NCBI GenBank assembly: GCA_013298695.1
Contig: JAAFIS010000011.1
Coordinates: 62,001 to 126,000, forward strand
Source of the DNA: Betaproteobacteria bacterium
GTDB taxonomy: Bacteria; Pseudomonadota; Gammaproteobacteria; Burkholderiales; Casimicrobiaceae
Reading direction: 5' to 3'
Length of the DNA: 64,000 nucleotides
Shown: positions 53,125-62,652 of the stretch, piece by piece
How the letters are laid out: each line of letters opens with the position of its first letter
Numbering within the stretch: position 1 is the first letter of the stretch
Program-made: the position numbers and the translations under genes
Notes under the pieces: generated by a model
What the model saw: the letters and a program-made list of their open reading frames with translations, nothing else
What the model was told of the DNA's origin: nothing
Databases searched by the model: none

Positions 53125-53206
53125 ACTATTTCGCTACTCACAAAGTTGAGTAGAAAATGCATTATCGCCCGAGCTAACTGCCATCTCCGACTCCAAGCTG
53201 TTGTGG

Positions 53207-54184
53207 TTATACCCACTTAATCTGCCTAAAAAACCACCAGAGCGCCGCGCTGCCACAGGCCATCAATAACAGTGCGAACGGATAGCCGAACACCCATTCA
53301 AGTTCGGGCATGTGTTTGAAATTCATTCCGTAAATTGCGCCAACGATGGTCGGAACCATCAAGATTGCGCCCCAGCTCGCAAGTTTCTTTGTGACCTCAG
53401 TTTCCTGCAAAGTAATGAGCGACAAATTAGTTTGCGTCGCGCTGTTTTCGAGTTCGCGCAAATTGTCGAGTGACTCATCGATGCGGATAACGTGGTCGAG
53501 CACGTCTCTGAAATATGGTCGCAACATTTCGCTAAAGATGGGATGCTTGTGCGCGACTAATCTCCCCGCTACATCAACGAGCGGCGTCACAGCGCGGCGC
53601 AAACAAATCGTGTCCCGCTTAAGATCGTAGATCTTTTCTGCGGCGGCGCGGCGATCCACACCAGCCGCAAAAATCGTCTCTTCGATTAGGTCAAGACGGT
53701 CTTCGAGATTTTCAAGCAGCGGAAAGTGCCGATCAACGACTTCATCAATGAGCGCATGAACCGCTGCGCCTGCCCCGAGCGCCAGGAATTCGGGCTCGCG
53801 CTCTAACTCTGAACGAACGCGCTTGAAATCAAGCTGCGCACGATGGCGCACCGTGAGGACGAAACGGTCTGTTGCGTACACGTGAAGCTCACCGTCGACA
53901 AACTCATCGCCTCGGTGTTCAACCGTGTGCAGTACCAGAAATAAGGTGCTGCCGTATTCTTCAAGTTTCGCGCGCTGTGATCCGCGATTGGTGTCTTCAA
54001 TCGCAAGCTCGTGCAGATTGAATTCTTCTTGCATCTTCGCGAGCGTCGCCGCGTCGGGTTCAAATAGCGCGACCCAAACAAATGATTTTGACGGCGGATT
54101 GGAATCCAGAAAATCGCTGATTGCTTCGATATCGATCGGCTTCTGGCGAACCCCGTTGACGTAAGCAGCGCAATCTATAAGCAT
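53207..54184 (-). CDS. corA: CorA-type magnesium/divalent-metal transporter
   Basis: 325 residues. The soluble N-terminal domain (about 1-255) and coiled helices (LENLEDRLDLIEETIFAAG) lead to two C-terminal membrane helices with the pore motif GMN (VPTIVGAIYGMNFKHMPELEWVFGYPFALLLM, in pieces YGMNFKHMPELEW). The protein forms a pentameric Mg2+/Co2+ channel. Its ATG is only 36 bases from the divergent phosphatase start, so the two share a very short control region. Confidence 0.92.
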   Translation of the reverse strand: MLIDCAAYVNGVRQKPIDIEAISDFLDSNPPSKSFVWVALFEPDAATLAKMQEEFNLHELAIEDTNRGSQRAKLEEYGSTLFLVLHTVEHRGDEFVDGELHVYATDRFVLTVRHRAQLDFKRVRSELEREPEFLALGAGAAVHALIDEVVDRHFPLLENLEDRLDLIEETIFAAGVDRRAAAEKIYDLKRDTICLRRAVTPLVDVAGRLVAHKHPIFSEMLRPYFRDVLDHVIRIDESLDNLRELENSATQTNLSLITLQETEVTKKLASWGAILMVPTIVGAIYGMNFKHMPELEWVFGYPFALLLMACGSAALWWFFRQIKWV

Positions 54185-54220
54185 TATGCGAGTTGTATTT
54201 GTAGTAGCGAGGCGGGCATT

Positions 54221-54793
54221 ATGCGTCGATTGGGTGTAGCGATCCTTGTTGGACTGTTGACGATGTCAGCGCACCTTGGCAATGTCGCGCATGCCGCCGA
54301 CCCGAGCAAACTGCTTGCCGCGCTCAAAAGCGGCGGCCATGTGCTTTTGTTGCGGCACGCGCAAACGGTATCCGGGATTGGAGATCCACCACAGTTCAAG
54401 CTAAACGATTGCAGCACGCAGCGCAATCTTTCAGTGGAAGGGCGCGCCCAAGCTGAGCGCGGTGCCGCCTCGCTTCGTGGTGCTGGAATTACGTTTTCTA
54501 GAGTGCTAACCAGTCAATGGTGTCGTTGTCGAGATACCGCAGCTGCTTTTTCAAACGCGCCCGAGGATTTCACGCCGCTGAACTCGTTCTTCGAAAATCG
54601 CGGCACCGAGCCAAAGCAAACGCGCGAGGTACGCGCACGAGTCAAAAACGTCCAGGTGCGTGAAACGTGGCTGCTGGTCACGCATCAGGTCAACATTTCG
54701 GCGCTCACCGGTGTGACGCCTTCGATGGGCGAAGGCGTCGTCGTGCGCGTAGCTAACGGCGAGTGGAAAGTGCTGGGTAGTCTCGCGCTCTAG
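54221..54793 (+). CDS. Exported histidine phosphatase
   Basis: 190 residues. A signal peptide (VAILVGLLTMSAHLGNVAHA) precedes the histidine-phosphatase core: LLLRHAQTVSG is the RH(A/G) catalytic motif and LLVTHQVNISALTG the second His. LNDCSTQRNLSVEGRAQAERG is the usual spacer. The length is close to that of secreted phosphatases of unknown target. It lies on the other strand from corA, with a good AGGCGGG ribosome site. Confidence 0.85.
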   Translation: MRRLGVAILVGLLTMSAHLGNVAHAADPSKLLAALKSGGHVLLLRHAQTVSGIGDPPQFKLNDCSTQRNLSVEGRAQAERGAASLRGAGITFSRVLTSQWCRCRDTAAAFSNAPEDFTPLNSFFENRGTEPKQTREVRARVKNVQVRETWLLVTHQVNISALTGVTPSMGEGVVVRVANGEWKVLGSLAL

Positions 54794-54838
54794 CGATGGA
54801 TCGTGCGAACTTTTGCGCCCGGTGTAGGACAATAGGCA

Positions 54839-56674
54839 ATGGCTCAAGCATCTCTCTCCATCGCTCCAGTAAATCCAACTGCTGGAAGTTCAGTGTCCCC
54901 TGCGGGTGCAAGTAACGGGCCGCAAGTAGACCGACCGTTGACCCTAGACGCCATCCTTCGTGAGATGGAGCTTGACGCACTTGCCGACGTAGCGGTGATC
55001 AACGAGCTGCGAAATACCGCGAAGTTTCGCACCTACGACCATCCCCTGATTTTGATTGCTGAGCAAAAGTGGCGCAGCGCTAAGCCACCCGCTCGCATGC
55101 TGACGCTCGAAATTCTCAGCGAGTGGCTCGCTAAACGCCTTGACGTGCCCTACATTCACATTGATCCGCTCAAAGTGGACTTCTCGGCGGTCGGTTCGGT
55201 AATGAGTTCGAACTACGCGCAGCGCTATCGCATTCTGCCGATTGCAGTGACGCACGACACGGTGACCATCGCCACCAGCGAGCCTTTTGTTCGCTCGTGG
55301 GTGACTGAGATTTCCAATTTGCTTCGGCGTAAGGTTGAGCTCGTATTCGCCAATCCGCTCGACGTCAAACGCTACGTTGCCGAATTCTTTTCGCTCGCAC
55401 AATCAGTTCGCCGTGCGCAGGAAAAAGTTGAAGACGATAAATCGGCGATTTCTTCTTTCGAACAATTGGTTCAGCTGGGCACGACTGGAACTCCGGACGC
55501 CAATGATCGCCACATCGTGCGCATTGTTGACTGGCTCTGGCAGTATGCGTTTGAGCAGCGAGCGAGTGACATACACGTAGAGCCGCGACGCGATTCGGGC
55601 ATAGTGCGGTTTCGTATCGACGGCGTGTTGCACCAGGCCTATCAGATTCCGCCCGCAGTGTTGACCGCGATGACCAGTCGCATCAAACTGCTCGCTCGGA
55701 TGGAAATCGTTGAGAAGCGGCGGCCGCAAGATGGACGCATCAAAACCAAATCGCCAGAAGGCGATGAAGTTGAGTTGCGTGTTGCAACGATGCCCACCGC
55801 GTTTGGCGAAAAAATCGTGATGCGAATTTTCGATCCTGAAGTGCTGATGCGCGACTTCCGGGATCTGGGTTTTAGCGACGACGATTTCGTACGATGGCAG
55901 GGAATGACTGCGAAACCGCACGGCATTATTTTGGTGACCGGACCCACCGGCTCAGGCAAAACGACAACGCTTTACTCCACACTAAAAACCCTCGCGACCC
56001 CCGAGGTGAATGTGTGCACCATTGAAGATCCGATTGAAATGGTTGAAGCCTCGTTCAACCAAATGCAGGTTCAGGCCGCGATTGGTGTGAATTTTGAAAG
56101 CGGTGTGCGCACCTTGATGCGCCAAGATCCTGACATCATTATGGTCGGTGAGATCCGAGATTTGGCAACGGCGGAAATGGCGGTGCAAGCAGCGCTTACA
56201 GGACATCTAGTGTTGTCAACGTTGCACACCAATGATGCGCCGACCGCAGTAACTCGGCTCATCGATTTAGGCATTCCTCCGTATCTCGTGAATTCCACTT
56301 TGCTAGGGGTGATGGCCCAAAGGCTCGTGCGCACGCTGTGTGACACGTGCAAAGTCGAAGCTGAGCCGCTGATGGAAGAGACCTGGCAGGCGCTCACACT
56401 GCCGTATCGCGCAACGAAACCGGCGAAGACGTATCGCAATTTCGGCTGTTTGGAATGCCGGATGACGGGCTACAAGGGACGCGTGGGGTTGTACGAGGTC
56501 ATGCTATTTACCCCCGAGCTGCGCAAGACCATCGCGGGGAATGCTTCCATCGATGATTTGCGCGCGCAGGCATTTCGCGACGGCATGAAACCGCTGCGCG
56601 CGTCGGGTGCACACAAAATCGCGCTCGGTATCACTACGCTCGAAGAAGTTGAGCGCGTTGCGCCGCCGATGTAG
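54839..56674 (+). CDS. Orphan GspE/PilB-type secretion ATPase
   Basis: 611 residues. The N-terminal N1/N2 domain (about 40-210) is followed by the ATPase: Walker [20 protein letters not shown], Asp box and Walker [15 protein letters not shown], His box [18 protein letters not shown], and the zinc-binding C-terminus CDTCKVEAE...[18 protein letters not shown]. It powers type II secretion or type IV pilus assembly. No gspF, pilC or other secretion gene lies nearby; such lone GspE-like genes are common in betaproteobacteria. Confidence 0.92.
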   Translation: MAQASLSIAPVNPTAGSSVSPAGASNGPQVDRPLTLDAILREMELDALADVAVINELRNTAKFRTYDHPLILIAEQKWRSAKPPARMLTLEILSEWLAKRLDVPYIHIDPLKVDFSAVGSVMSSNYAQRYRILPIAVTHDTVTIATSEPFVRSWVTEISNLLRRKVELVFANPLDVKRYVAEFFSLAQSVRRAQEKVEDDKSAISSFEQLVQLGTTGTPDANDRHIVRIVDWLWQYAFEQRASDIHVEPRRDSGIVRFRIDGVLHQAYQIPPAVLTAMTSRIKLLARMEIVEKRRPQDGRIKTKSPEGDEVELRVATMPTAFGEKIVMRIFDPEVLMRDFRDLGFSDDDFVRWQGMTAKPHGIILVTGPTGSGKTTTLYSTLKTLATPEVNVCTIEDPIEMVEASFNQMQVQAAIGVNFESGVRTLMRQDPDIIMVGEIRDLATAEMAVQAALTGHLVLSTLHTNDAPTAVTRLIDLGIPPYLVNSTLLGVMAQRLVRTLCDTCKVEAEPLMEETWQALTLPYRATKPAKTYRNFGCLECRMTGYKGRVGLYEVMLFTPELRKTIAGNASIDDLRAQAFRDGMKPLRASGAHKIALGITTLEEVERVAPPM

Positions 56675-56775
56675 AGTTCATGCCTGTCGGCGGACGCGGC
56701 CTGCTGCGGACCGGCGACAGTCACACCACTGTCACAGCCGAAACCTATGCTGAACTTCTAACTTTTGGAGCCAGC

Positions 56776-57948
56776 ATGATTTCTAAGATTCGCTTCCGTC
56801 TGTGTTTCACAACGATTGTCGTCGCGATCAGTATCGCTGCCTGCGGAAGTGACGATGCGCCTCAATTCCCCACGCTTGATGGAGGTAAACCGCTCGTGAT
56901 CGGTCACCGTGGCGCGAGCGGCTACTTGCCTGAGCACACACTCGAATCGTACAAACGCGCGATAGAAATGGGCGCGGACTTCATTGAACCGGATCTCGTT
57001 GCCACAAAAGACGGTGAACTGATCGCGAGGCACGAACCTAACATCACTAACACGACCGATGTATCCGAACGCACGGAGTTCGCGAATCGGAAAACCAAGA
57101 AAATCGTTGACGGCGTTGAGGAAGAGGGATGGTTTGCGAGCGACTTCACGCTTGCGGAAATAAAAACTTTGCGCGCGAAGCAAGCGTTTGCGGAACGCGA
57201 TCAATCCTTCAACGGCAGGTATCAAATTCCGACCCTGCGAGAAGTACTCGATTTGGCGAAATCGGAAAGCACTCGAGTGGCGCGAACGATCGGCGTGTAC
57301 CCCGAAACAAAGCACCCGACGTATCACTCTGGCTTAAATCTCGCGCTTGAAGATCGCTTGCTACAAGTGCTTTCGAGCTATGGCTACACCACCAAAACCT
57401 CGCCGATCATCATTCAGTCATTTGAAGTGGCGAACTTAAAATATTTGCGTACAAAAACACAAGTTCGTATCGTGCAATTGATTGACGCGGATGATGTAGA
57501 CGCCAACGGAAAAATTACTTTGGCCGCGCCGTACGATAAACCATACGATTTCGCGGTTGCGAAAGATTCGCGCACGTTTGTAGACATGGTGACTCCGACA
57601 GGTCTCGCGGAGATTAAGAAGTATGCCGACGGCATCGGTCCGTGGAAGCCTTACATCCTTGCGGGAAAATTGACCGATACCAACAACGACGGGAAACCGG
57701 ATGACCTCAATGGCGATGGAAAGATTGACGAACGTGATCGCACGCTGATCACGCCGACGAACGTTGTGAAAGACGCGCACGCTGCTGGTTTGTTTGTCCA
57801 CGCCTACACGTTTCGCAATGAAGCGCGTCGTCTGGCGTCTGATTTCAAGGGCGATCCCAAAGCTGAGTACAAGCGCTTCTTCGCGCTCGGTGTCGACGGT
57901 TTGTTTAGCGACTTCCCCGATACCGCTGTTGACGCGCGAGATAAGTAA
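56776..57948 (+). CDS. glpQ: Glycerophosphodiester phosphodiesterase lipoprotein
   Basis: 390 residues. A lipoprotein signal ends at ISIAAC (Cys+1), then GD domain: [50 protein letters not shown] with the two catalytic His, and [13 protein letters not shown] later. A Ca-binding-type insertion ([21 protein letters not shown], split [10 protein letters not shown] / [10 protein letters not shown]) lies near 310. It cleaves deacylated phospholipids to glycerol 3-phosphate in the periplasm. I chose the ATG at 56776 with GGAG in place; a longer frame starts at 56680. Confidence 0.9.
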   Translation: MISKIRFRLCFTTIVVAISIAACGSDDAPQFPTLDGGKPLVIGHRGASGYLPEHTLESYKRAIEMGADFIEPDLVATKDGELIARHEPNITNTTDVSERTEFANRKTKKIVDGVEEEGWFASDFTLAEIKTLRAKQAFAERDQSFNGRYQIPTLREVLDLAKSESTRVARTIGVYPETKHPTYHSGLNLALEDRLLQVLSSYGYTTKTSPIIIQSFEVANLKYLRTKTQVRIVQLIDADDVDANGKITLAAPYDKPYDFAVAKDSRTFVDMVTPTGLAEIKKYADGIGPWKPYILAGKLTDTNNDGKPDDLNGDGKIDERDRTLITPTNVVKDAHAAGLFVHAYTFRNEARRLASDFKGDPKAEYKRFFALGVDGLFSDFPDTAVDARDK

Positions 57949-58099
57949 AAGATCTACTGCGGTTCGCGGTAAGGCAACTGCTCTGCTAACGGGTTACTAG
58001 CCAGTCTTGTTTGTTTAGTCCGAGAATTCGATGTAGATCGCCTGAGCTAATCGATGGCTCGCCTAGAATCGCTCCTTAAAACAACATAAAGGAGCGAGT

Positions 58100-59005
58100 G
58101 TGCAAATTATTCTTTTGGGTCTCGGTCGCATGGGCGCGAACATGGCGCGACGTTGGGCGCGCGGTGGTGTGAAAGTCGCCGCGTTTGATGTGAGCGAGGA
58201 GACGCGAGCATCGGTTGCCGAAGCGAATATCACGACCGTTGAAACCCATGATGCCGCACTCGCCGCTATGCCAACGCCGCGCATCGTTTGGATGATGTTG
58301 CCCGCGGGTGAAATCACCGAATCAACGATTGATGCGCTGCTTCCGAGGCTCGCGAAAGGCGATTTGCTGGTTGATGGCGGCAACGCGAACTATAAAGACA
58401 CGCTACGTCGTGCAGCAAAAGCGAATGCAGCAGGCGTTGAATACGCAGACGTTGGCGTTTCTGGCGGTGTCTGGGGTTTGCAGAATGGCTACTGCGTGAT
58501 GGCGGGCGCGAGTGAAGCGAACTACGCGCGCTTGCAGCCGTATCTCGAAGTCCTCGCGCCGTCAAAAACTGAAGGCATCGTTCACGCGGGAAAAGTCGGC
58601 GCGGGTCACTTCGCCAAGATGGTTCACAACGGCATCGAATACGGCATGATGCAAGCGCTCGCTGAAGGCTTCGCGCTGATGGAAGCGAAGAAGGATTTCG
58701 CGATGCCGATTGATGAAATCGCCAAGGCATGGCGAAGCGGCTCGGTGGTGCGTTCATGGTTGCTTGATTTAACCGCCGACGCGCTCAAGAAGCCAGACGA
58801 CATCGCCGCGATTGCGCCCTACGTTTCTGACTCCGGCGAAGGCCGCTGGGCGGTCGAGGCGATGGTCGATTTAGGCGTTCCCGCGCCAGTCACCGCACTC
58901 GCGCTCACGACACGTTTCGCGACGCAAGGCAAAGGCGATTACGCAGCGAAGCTGTTAGCGCAAATGCGGGCGGGGTTTGGTGGTCATGCGGTGAAGAAAG
59001 TCTGA
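58100..59005 (+). CDS. gnd: 6-phosphogluconate dehydrogenase, decarboxylating (short form)
   Basis: 301 residues, the short YqeC/GndA type. The NAD-binding motif GLGRMGANMARRWARGGVKV opens the protein; WMMLPAGEITESTIDALLP, DLLVDGGNANYKDTLRR and EYADVGVSGGVWGLQNGYCVMAGG-like motif (VGVSGGVWGL) and KMVHNGIEYGMMQALAEG are the catalytic blocks. It converts 6-phosphogluconate to ribulose 5-phosphate. The start is a GTG at 58100 with AAGGAG seven bases upstream. Confidence 0.93.
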   Translation: MQIILLGLGRMGANMARRWARGGVKVAAFDVSEETRASVAEANITTVETHDAALAAMPTPRIVWMMLPAGEITESTIDALLPRLAKGDLLVDGGNANYKDTLRRAAKANAAGVEYADVGVSGGVWGLQNGYCVMAGASEANYARLQPYLEVLAPSKTEGIVHAGKVGAGHFAKMVHNGIEYGMMQALAEGFALMEAKKDFAMPIDEIAKAWRSGSVVRSWLLDLTADALKKPDDIAAIAPYVSDSGEGRWAVEAMVDLGVPAPVTALALTTRFATQGKGDYAAKLLAQMRAGFGGHAVKKV

Positions 59006-59197
59006 ATTCAGTCATGTGAATGCGCCGCACGGTACTTTCGCCGCTTTCACGATCCGAACTGATCACTGATTGCGAGTTTGCAAGTAGCTAGCTTCATTGA
59101 ACACTTGTGTTTTTCTGTGGCGTTGATGCGTGGTGTGTGTCGTAGTGCGCGAGTGGTTGCGTATTGATCATATTAATATCAACTTTTTTTTGTTATT

Positions 59198-59213
59198 CCC
59201 AATTTACTTGGGC
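59198..59213. repeat. GCCCAAT-family palindrome
   Basis: CCCAA-TTTAC-TTGGGC followed by GATCAATG. Confidence 0.6.
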
Positions 59214-59263
59214 GATCAATGCATTTCGTAACATTATCAATATCCACATAAACTTATCTTATT

Positions 59264-59280
59264 GCCCAACATCATTGGGC
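59264..59280. repeat. GCCCAAT-family palindrome
   Basis: GCCCAA-CATCA-TTGGGC, then GATTCGATG; 51 bases from the preceding copy. Confidence 0.65.
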
Positions 59281-59449
59281 GATTCGATGAAGCGTTGATT
59301 CGATTCAACGCCCATTCACACTCCGTGCTAATTACTCATCCAAACTCATCTCATCACCGATTTCGTACTCGTCACGCGCTGTGTCGCACGTTCCGATTCA
59401 ACTGTGTCTCGGGCTTCATCGCCCCGACTTTAGCGACTAGATCAAGCCG

Positions 59450-60031
59450 CTAAGAAAAATTCTTCACCAGCGTAGCAATGAAAGCCTCTGCGGGCCGTCC
59501 TGTACTAAGCAGCCCATTAGCAACAAAGGTGTCGCAGCTCAACCATTTGTCGCCGATGACTTCGAGGTGCGCCGCGTTTGAAACTGCGAGTATCGCGCAC
59601 TCAAAACTTCTGTTCGCATAGATCGAGAACTGCTGGTTCGATGCAACGAAGCAAAGAATCTCAGCGTTGTATCGCAGCGCATCCGCACCGCTGTTTCCAG
59701 GATCGGCGGCGAGCAATCGCAGATAGTCAGATCCGGTCGCAACGTCATCTACGACCCACCAGCCGGGATGCCCGAAGTGTCTAACGTAGTAATCAATCGG
59801 ATTTGGATCAAGCGATCCAACGAACATTTCGCCGCAGCAAGCAACGTTTAGCAGGGAGACGCAATCCGTCCAGCCTTCCTCTGAAAGTAAATAGTCGAAT
59901 TCAGCAAAACGAAAATACATGTTCTCATTGCGAAAGACTCGCGAGGGTAATAACGCCGTTTGATCCATGGTCAAAGCAACTGTGGACCAAACGCGCTTAA
60001 ACTCTTCGTGATCGACGATCAATCTATTCAC
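59450..60031 (-). CDS. Probable immunity protein for the mini-RHS protein
   Basis: 193 residues, unrecognised. Starts GTG at 60031, overlapping the TGA of the RHS gene (GTGA), the tight toxin-to-immunity order known for RHS and other polymorphic toxin loci. Sequence features include RVFRNENMYFRFAEFDYLLSEEGWTD, LNVACCGEMFVGSLDPNPI and PGWWVVDDVA; it looks like a cytoplasmic globular protein with no signal or membrane helix. The immunity role is inferred only from position and size. Confidence 0.6.
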   Translation of the reverse strand: MNRLIVDHEEFKRVWSTVALTMDQTALLPSRVFRNENMYFRFAEFDYLLSEEGWTDCVSLLNVACCGEMFVGSLDPNPIDYYVRHFGHPGWWVVDDVATGSDYLRLLAADPGNSGADALRYNAEILCFVASNQQFSIYANRSFECAILAVSNAAHLEVIGDKWLSCDTFVANGLLSTGRPAEAFIATLVKNFS

Positions 60032-61083
60032 GGTACCCTCGCGCCTTCCGCCGAATCAAGTCGAATCTTGAGGTTTACTCTTTCCGTTCCGCTGCTGGAG
60101 TAGTCGGCCGTGGGTCCCTTGGTGCTGTCTGCGTTGTCCCTGACCGCGTAATTCTTGCCGTCCTTTGAGTAGTTAACGACCTTGCCGTCCTTACTGACGG
60201 AACGCGAAAAACCGGAAGCCGACAGATTGGCCTCAAGCTCTGCGCGCGTGACGTCAGTAGATCGATTTGGGACACTTCTCGCGCCGCTACCGTTCACGTA
60301 GCTGGAGGACGGACTCGCAGGATTTATTGCGGCGCTAGTGGAAGTGGCGACGTCAGTTTTCGCAGCATTACTCGCCGCAGCGCGAGCTTCAACACCAGCC
60401 GTGCTGCGCATACCCGCGCCAAGCCCTGCACTATTCGGGCCAAGCACCATTCCGATAACCGCGCCCTCGCTCGCAGCATCGAAAACACCGTTCACACCGC
60501 CCCACTGAACTGACCCGTTCATGATGAGCTGACCCATTGCGTTCACGGCACCGCCCGATAACCACCCAACCGATGAGCCTCCGCCCACGTGAATCGCCAC
60601 GGCCACGTGAACGGGCGTACGCCCGTCCGGATCCAAATACTTATAAGGATTGTTCTTGCCGCATGCGTAGCGGTTAAACGAGTGCGGGTTGTCTTCATCC
60701 GCGCCCGTCGGATCGAAGCCCACGAAGCGCCCGACGGCGGGGCTCAGTTGGCAAATGCGGCCGCTTGCGCCGAAGTACACGAGCCCCGTGGCGCTATCCT
60801 GCGGTTTGCCGATGTACCAGAGCTTGTTCGCGATCGTTCCGGTGTTCGCCCCCGATTCATTCTTCCGGCGCACGTTGATGTCAGACCAAATCGCTTCCAG
60901 TTGTCGCGATTTGTCATCCCGCCACAGCGCAACCCCGGCGCTATCCGTGGGCATCAGCGGCGAGCCTTTGACGTCGGGGTGGATGACTGGTTTAGTGCCC
61001 AGCGTGTCGCGCGCAAACGCGGACGCATGCGTGACTAGCACGATCCCAATGAGCGATACAACAATCTTTGTGTTCAATGACAA
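60028..61083 (-). CDS. Mini-RHS protein with variable C-terminal domain (putative toxin)
   Basis: 351 residues, far shorter than true RHS proteins (over 1000). A signal peptide (VVSLIGIVLVTHASAFA) is followed by one RHS-core block: TGLVYFGASGRICQLSPAVGRFVGFDPTGADEDNPHSFNRYACGKNNPYKYLDPDGR (key parts GRFVGFDPTG, NPYKYLDPDG) near residues 95-155. After this core comes a Gly/Ser/Ala-rich stretch and a C-terminal domain (about 270-351; RAELEANLSASGFSR, KVVNYSKDGKNYAVRDNADS, VNLKIRL) that differs from the core, as in polymorphic toxins. The start codon is a TTG at 61083; its ribosome site is weak. The toxic activity is not identifiable. Confidence 0.7.
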   Translation of the reverse strand: MSLNTKIVVSLIGIVLVTHASAFARDTLGTKPVIHPDVKGSPLMPTDSAGVALWRDDKSRQLEAIWSDINVRRKNESGANTGTIANKLWYIGKPQDSATGLVYFGASGRICQLSPAVGRFVGFDPTGADEDNPHSFNRYACGKNNPYKYLDPDGRTPVHVAVAIHVGGGSSVGWLSGGAVNAMGQLIMNGSVQWGGVNGVFDAASEGAVIGMVLGPNSAGLGAGMRSTAGVEARAAASNAAKTDVATSTSAAINPASPSSSYVNGSGARSVPNRSTDVTRAELEANLSASGFSRSVSKDGKVVNYSKDGKNYAVRDNADSTKGPTADYSSSGTERVNLKIRLDSAEGARVP

Positions 61084-61187
61084 GCGGTCGCGCCTTTCTC
61101 AATCACATCTCGACCAGACAACAAACGAGTACTAATAAATCATATGCAATTTGAAGTGGATCACAAATCTTAGCGCTCCCCCGCGCG

Positions 61188-62381
61188 CTAGCACGCAAGC
61201 CGTACCGTCGCATCACGACGCTTGTGCAAATCTGGCAACAACTCGATACCCAACCCAGGTTTGTCATTCAGCGAAATCGACCCGTGCACAACGCGCGGTA
61301 ATTCGGTGACGAGTTCTTTGTACCAACCTGAATAAAACGCGCGCACGCTTTCTTGAATGAGCGCGTTTGGGGCGTGAAGCGAGAGATGGGTGCTCGCCGT
61401 CCACACCACTGGTCCGGTGCAATCGTGCGGAGCGACTGGCAGCTGCCATGCGTCAGCCATCGCAGCAATTTTTCGCGCTTCAGTCAATCCGCCGCACCAT
61501 GATAAATCGAGCATTGCGAGGCCTGCCACGCCGGTTTGCAGCAAATCTTTGAAGCCCCACTTGTACGAAAGTGTTTCGCTTGCGCAGATGAGCGCATCGG
61601 TGTGCGGCGCGTATTGCTTGAGCAGGTCAAGCGAATCCATGCGAATTGCGTCTTCGTGCCAAAACGTGTTGAACGGCTTCAACGCGCGTGCGATTTTTTG
61701 CGCCATCGGTAAACGCCACAGCGAATGAAATTCGACCATGATGTCCATGTCGTTGCCGACCGCGCTGCGGATTTTGCGAAATGGCTCGAGTGCTCTTTCA
61801 AGGTCGACGTTAGAAATGTATTGACCGTTGCTCGCCTCTGCCGCCGGATCGAACGGCCAAATCTTCATCGCAGAAATGCCTTCGCTTTTGAGCGAGAGCG
61901 CAAGTTCATCGGCGTGATGCAAAAACCCATCAAGGTCTTCATACGGCCCTGCGTTGTTGCCTAAACCCCAATTACTGGTGCTTTGGTTCGTGCTGTTACG
62001 AACGTATTGATAGCCTGCGCAAGTGTTGTAGATACGAATCGCATCGCGCGATTTGCCCCCAAGCGCGGTGTGAATTGGCATGTTCGCCGCTTTGCCGAAT
62101 ACGTCCCACAGCGCGATATCAATCGCGCTGTTGCCGCGCGTTTCAACCCCTGATCCGCGCCAGCCGAGATAGCCGAGCAAATCCATATTGCGCACTTCAA
62201 TGGCGAGTGGATTTTTACCGATTAGTTTTTGCGCCGCCCATTCGTGAATATAGGCTTCAACGGCTGCTGCGCCCATGAAGGTTTCGCCGAGACCGACGAG
62301 ACCTTCGTCGGTATACAAACGAACCCAGAGAATGTTTGGGAACTCACCGAGACGAATTGTTTCAACTTGCGTGATCTTCAT
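61188..62381 (-). CDS. Enolase-superfamily (mandelate racemase/muconate lactonizing-type) enzyme
   Basis: 397 residues. MKITQVETIRLGEFPN opens the capping domain; the barrel contains KIWPFD (Lys near 190), the metal-ligand series VEFHSLW, WHEDAI and ICASETL, and the His-Asp APHDCTGPV at the end, arranged as in acid-sugar dehydratases of the MR group. It likely dehydrates a sugar acid; the substrate is unknown. It lies on the same strand downstream of TRAP transporter genes, which probably import that acid. Confidence 0.85.
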   Translation of the reverse strand: MKITQVETIRLGEFPNILWVRLYTDEGLVGLGETFMGAAAVEAYIHEWAAQKLIGKNPLAIEVRNMDLLGYLGWRGSGVETRGNSAIDIALWDVFGKAANMPIHTALGGKSRDAIRIYNTCAGYQYVRNSTNQSTSNWGLGNNAGPYEDLDGFLHHADELALSLKSEGISAMKIWPFDPAAEASNGQYISNVDLERALEPFRKIRSAVGNDMDIMVEFHSLWRLPMAQKIARALKPFNTFWHEDAIRMDSLDLLKQYAPHTDALICASETLSYKWGFKDLLQTGVAGLAMLDLSWCGGLTEARKIAAMADAWQLPVAPHDCTGPVVWTASTHLSLHAPNALIQESVRAFYSGWYKELVTELPRVVHGSISLNDKPGLGIELLPDLHKRRDATVRLAC

Positions 62382-62652
62382 ATCAGTTCCGTTTCCCGCA
62401 CACGTCAGAAGACTAAGGTAATGGTTGTGAAGTGATTAGAGAATTGAAGATATAGAGAGAAGCGCGGGTGTGCGTACGCAGGTATAAACGTAGAGGGGCG
62501 GGGTTAGGCGCCCTCACCCCAACCCACCTCCCAGATCACGCTCGCGCAAGCGAGCAATCGTTTCGGCGGCGGATCGCGTGAGATCCGGAACATCACCACC
62601 AACCCGCGCTGCAACAGAGAGCGAGTTAGGTAGCGCTACTAACCCCGACAAA

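Larger units (their letters stand above)
59006..59449. other. Intergenic region with two GCCCAAT palindromes
   Basis: About 440 bases with no gene. The middle (59160-59260) is A/T-rich and holds palindromes at 59198-59213 and 59264-59280. Both keep the extended TTGGGCGAT right end seen at 41.6 kb. A short + frame at 59262-59453 is rejected. Confidence 0.65.
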
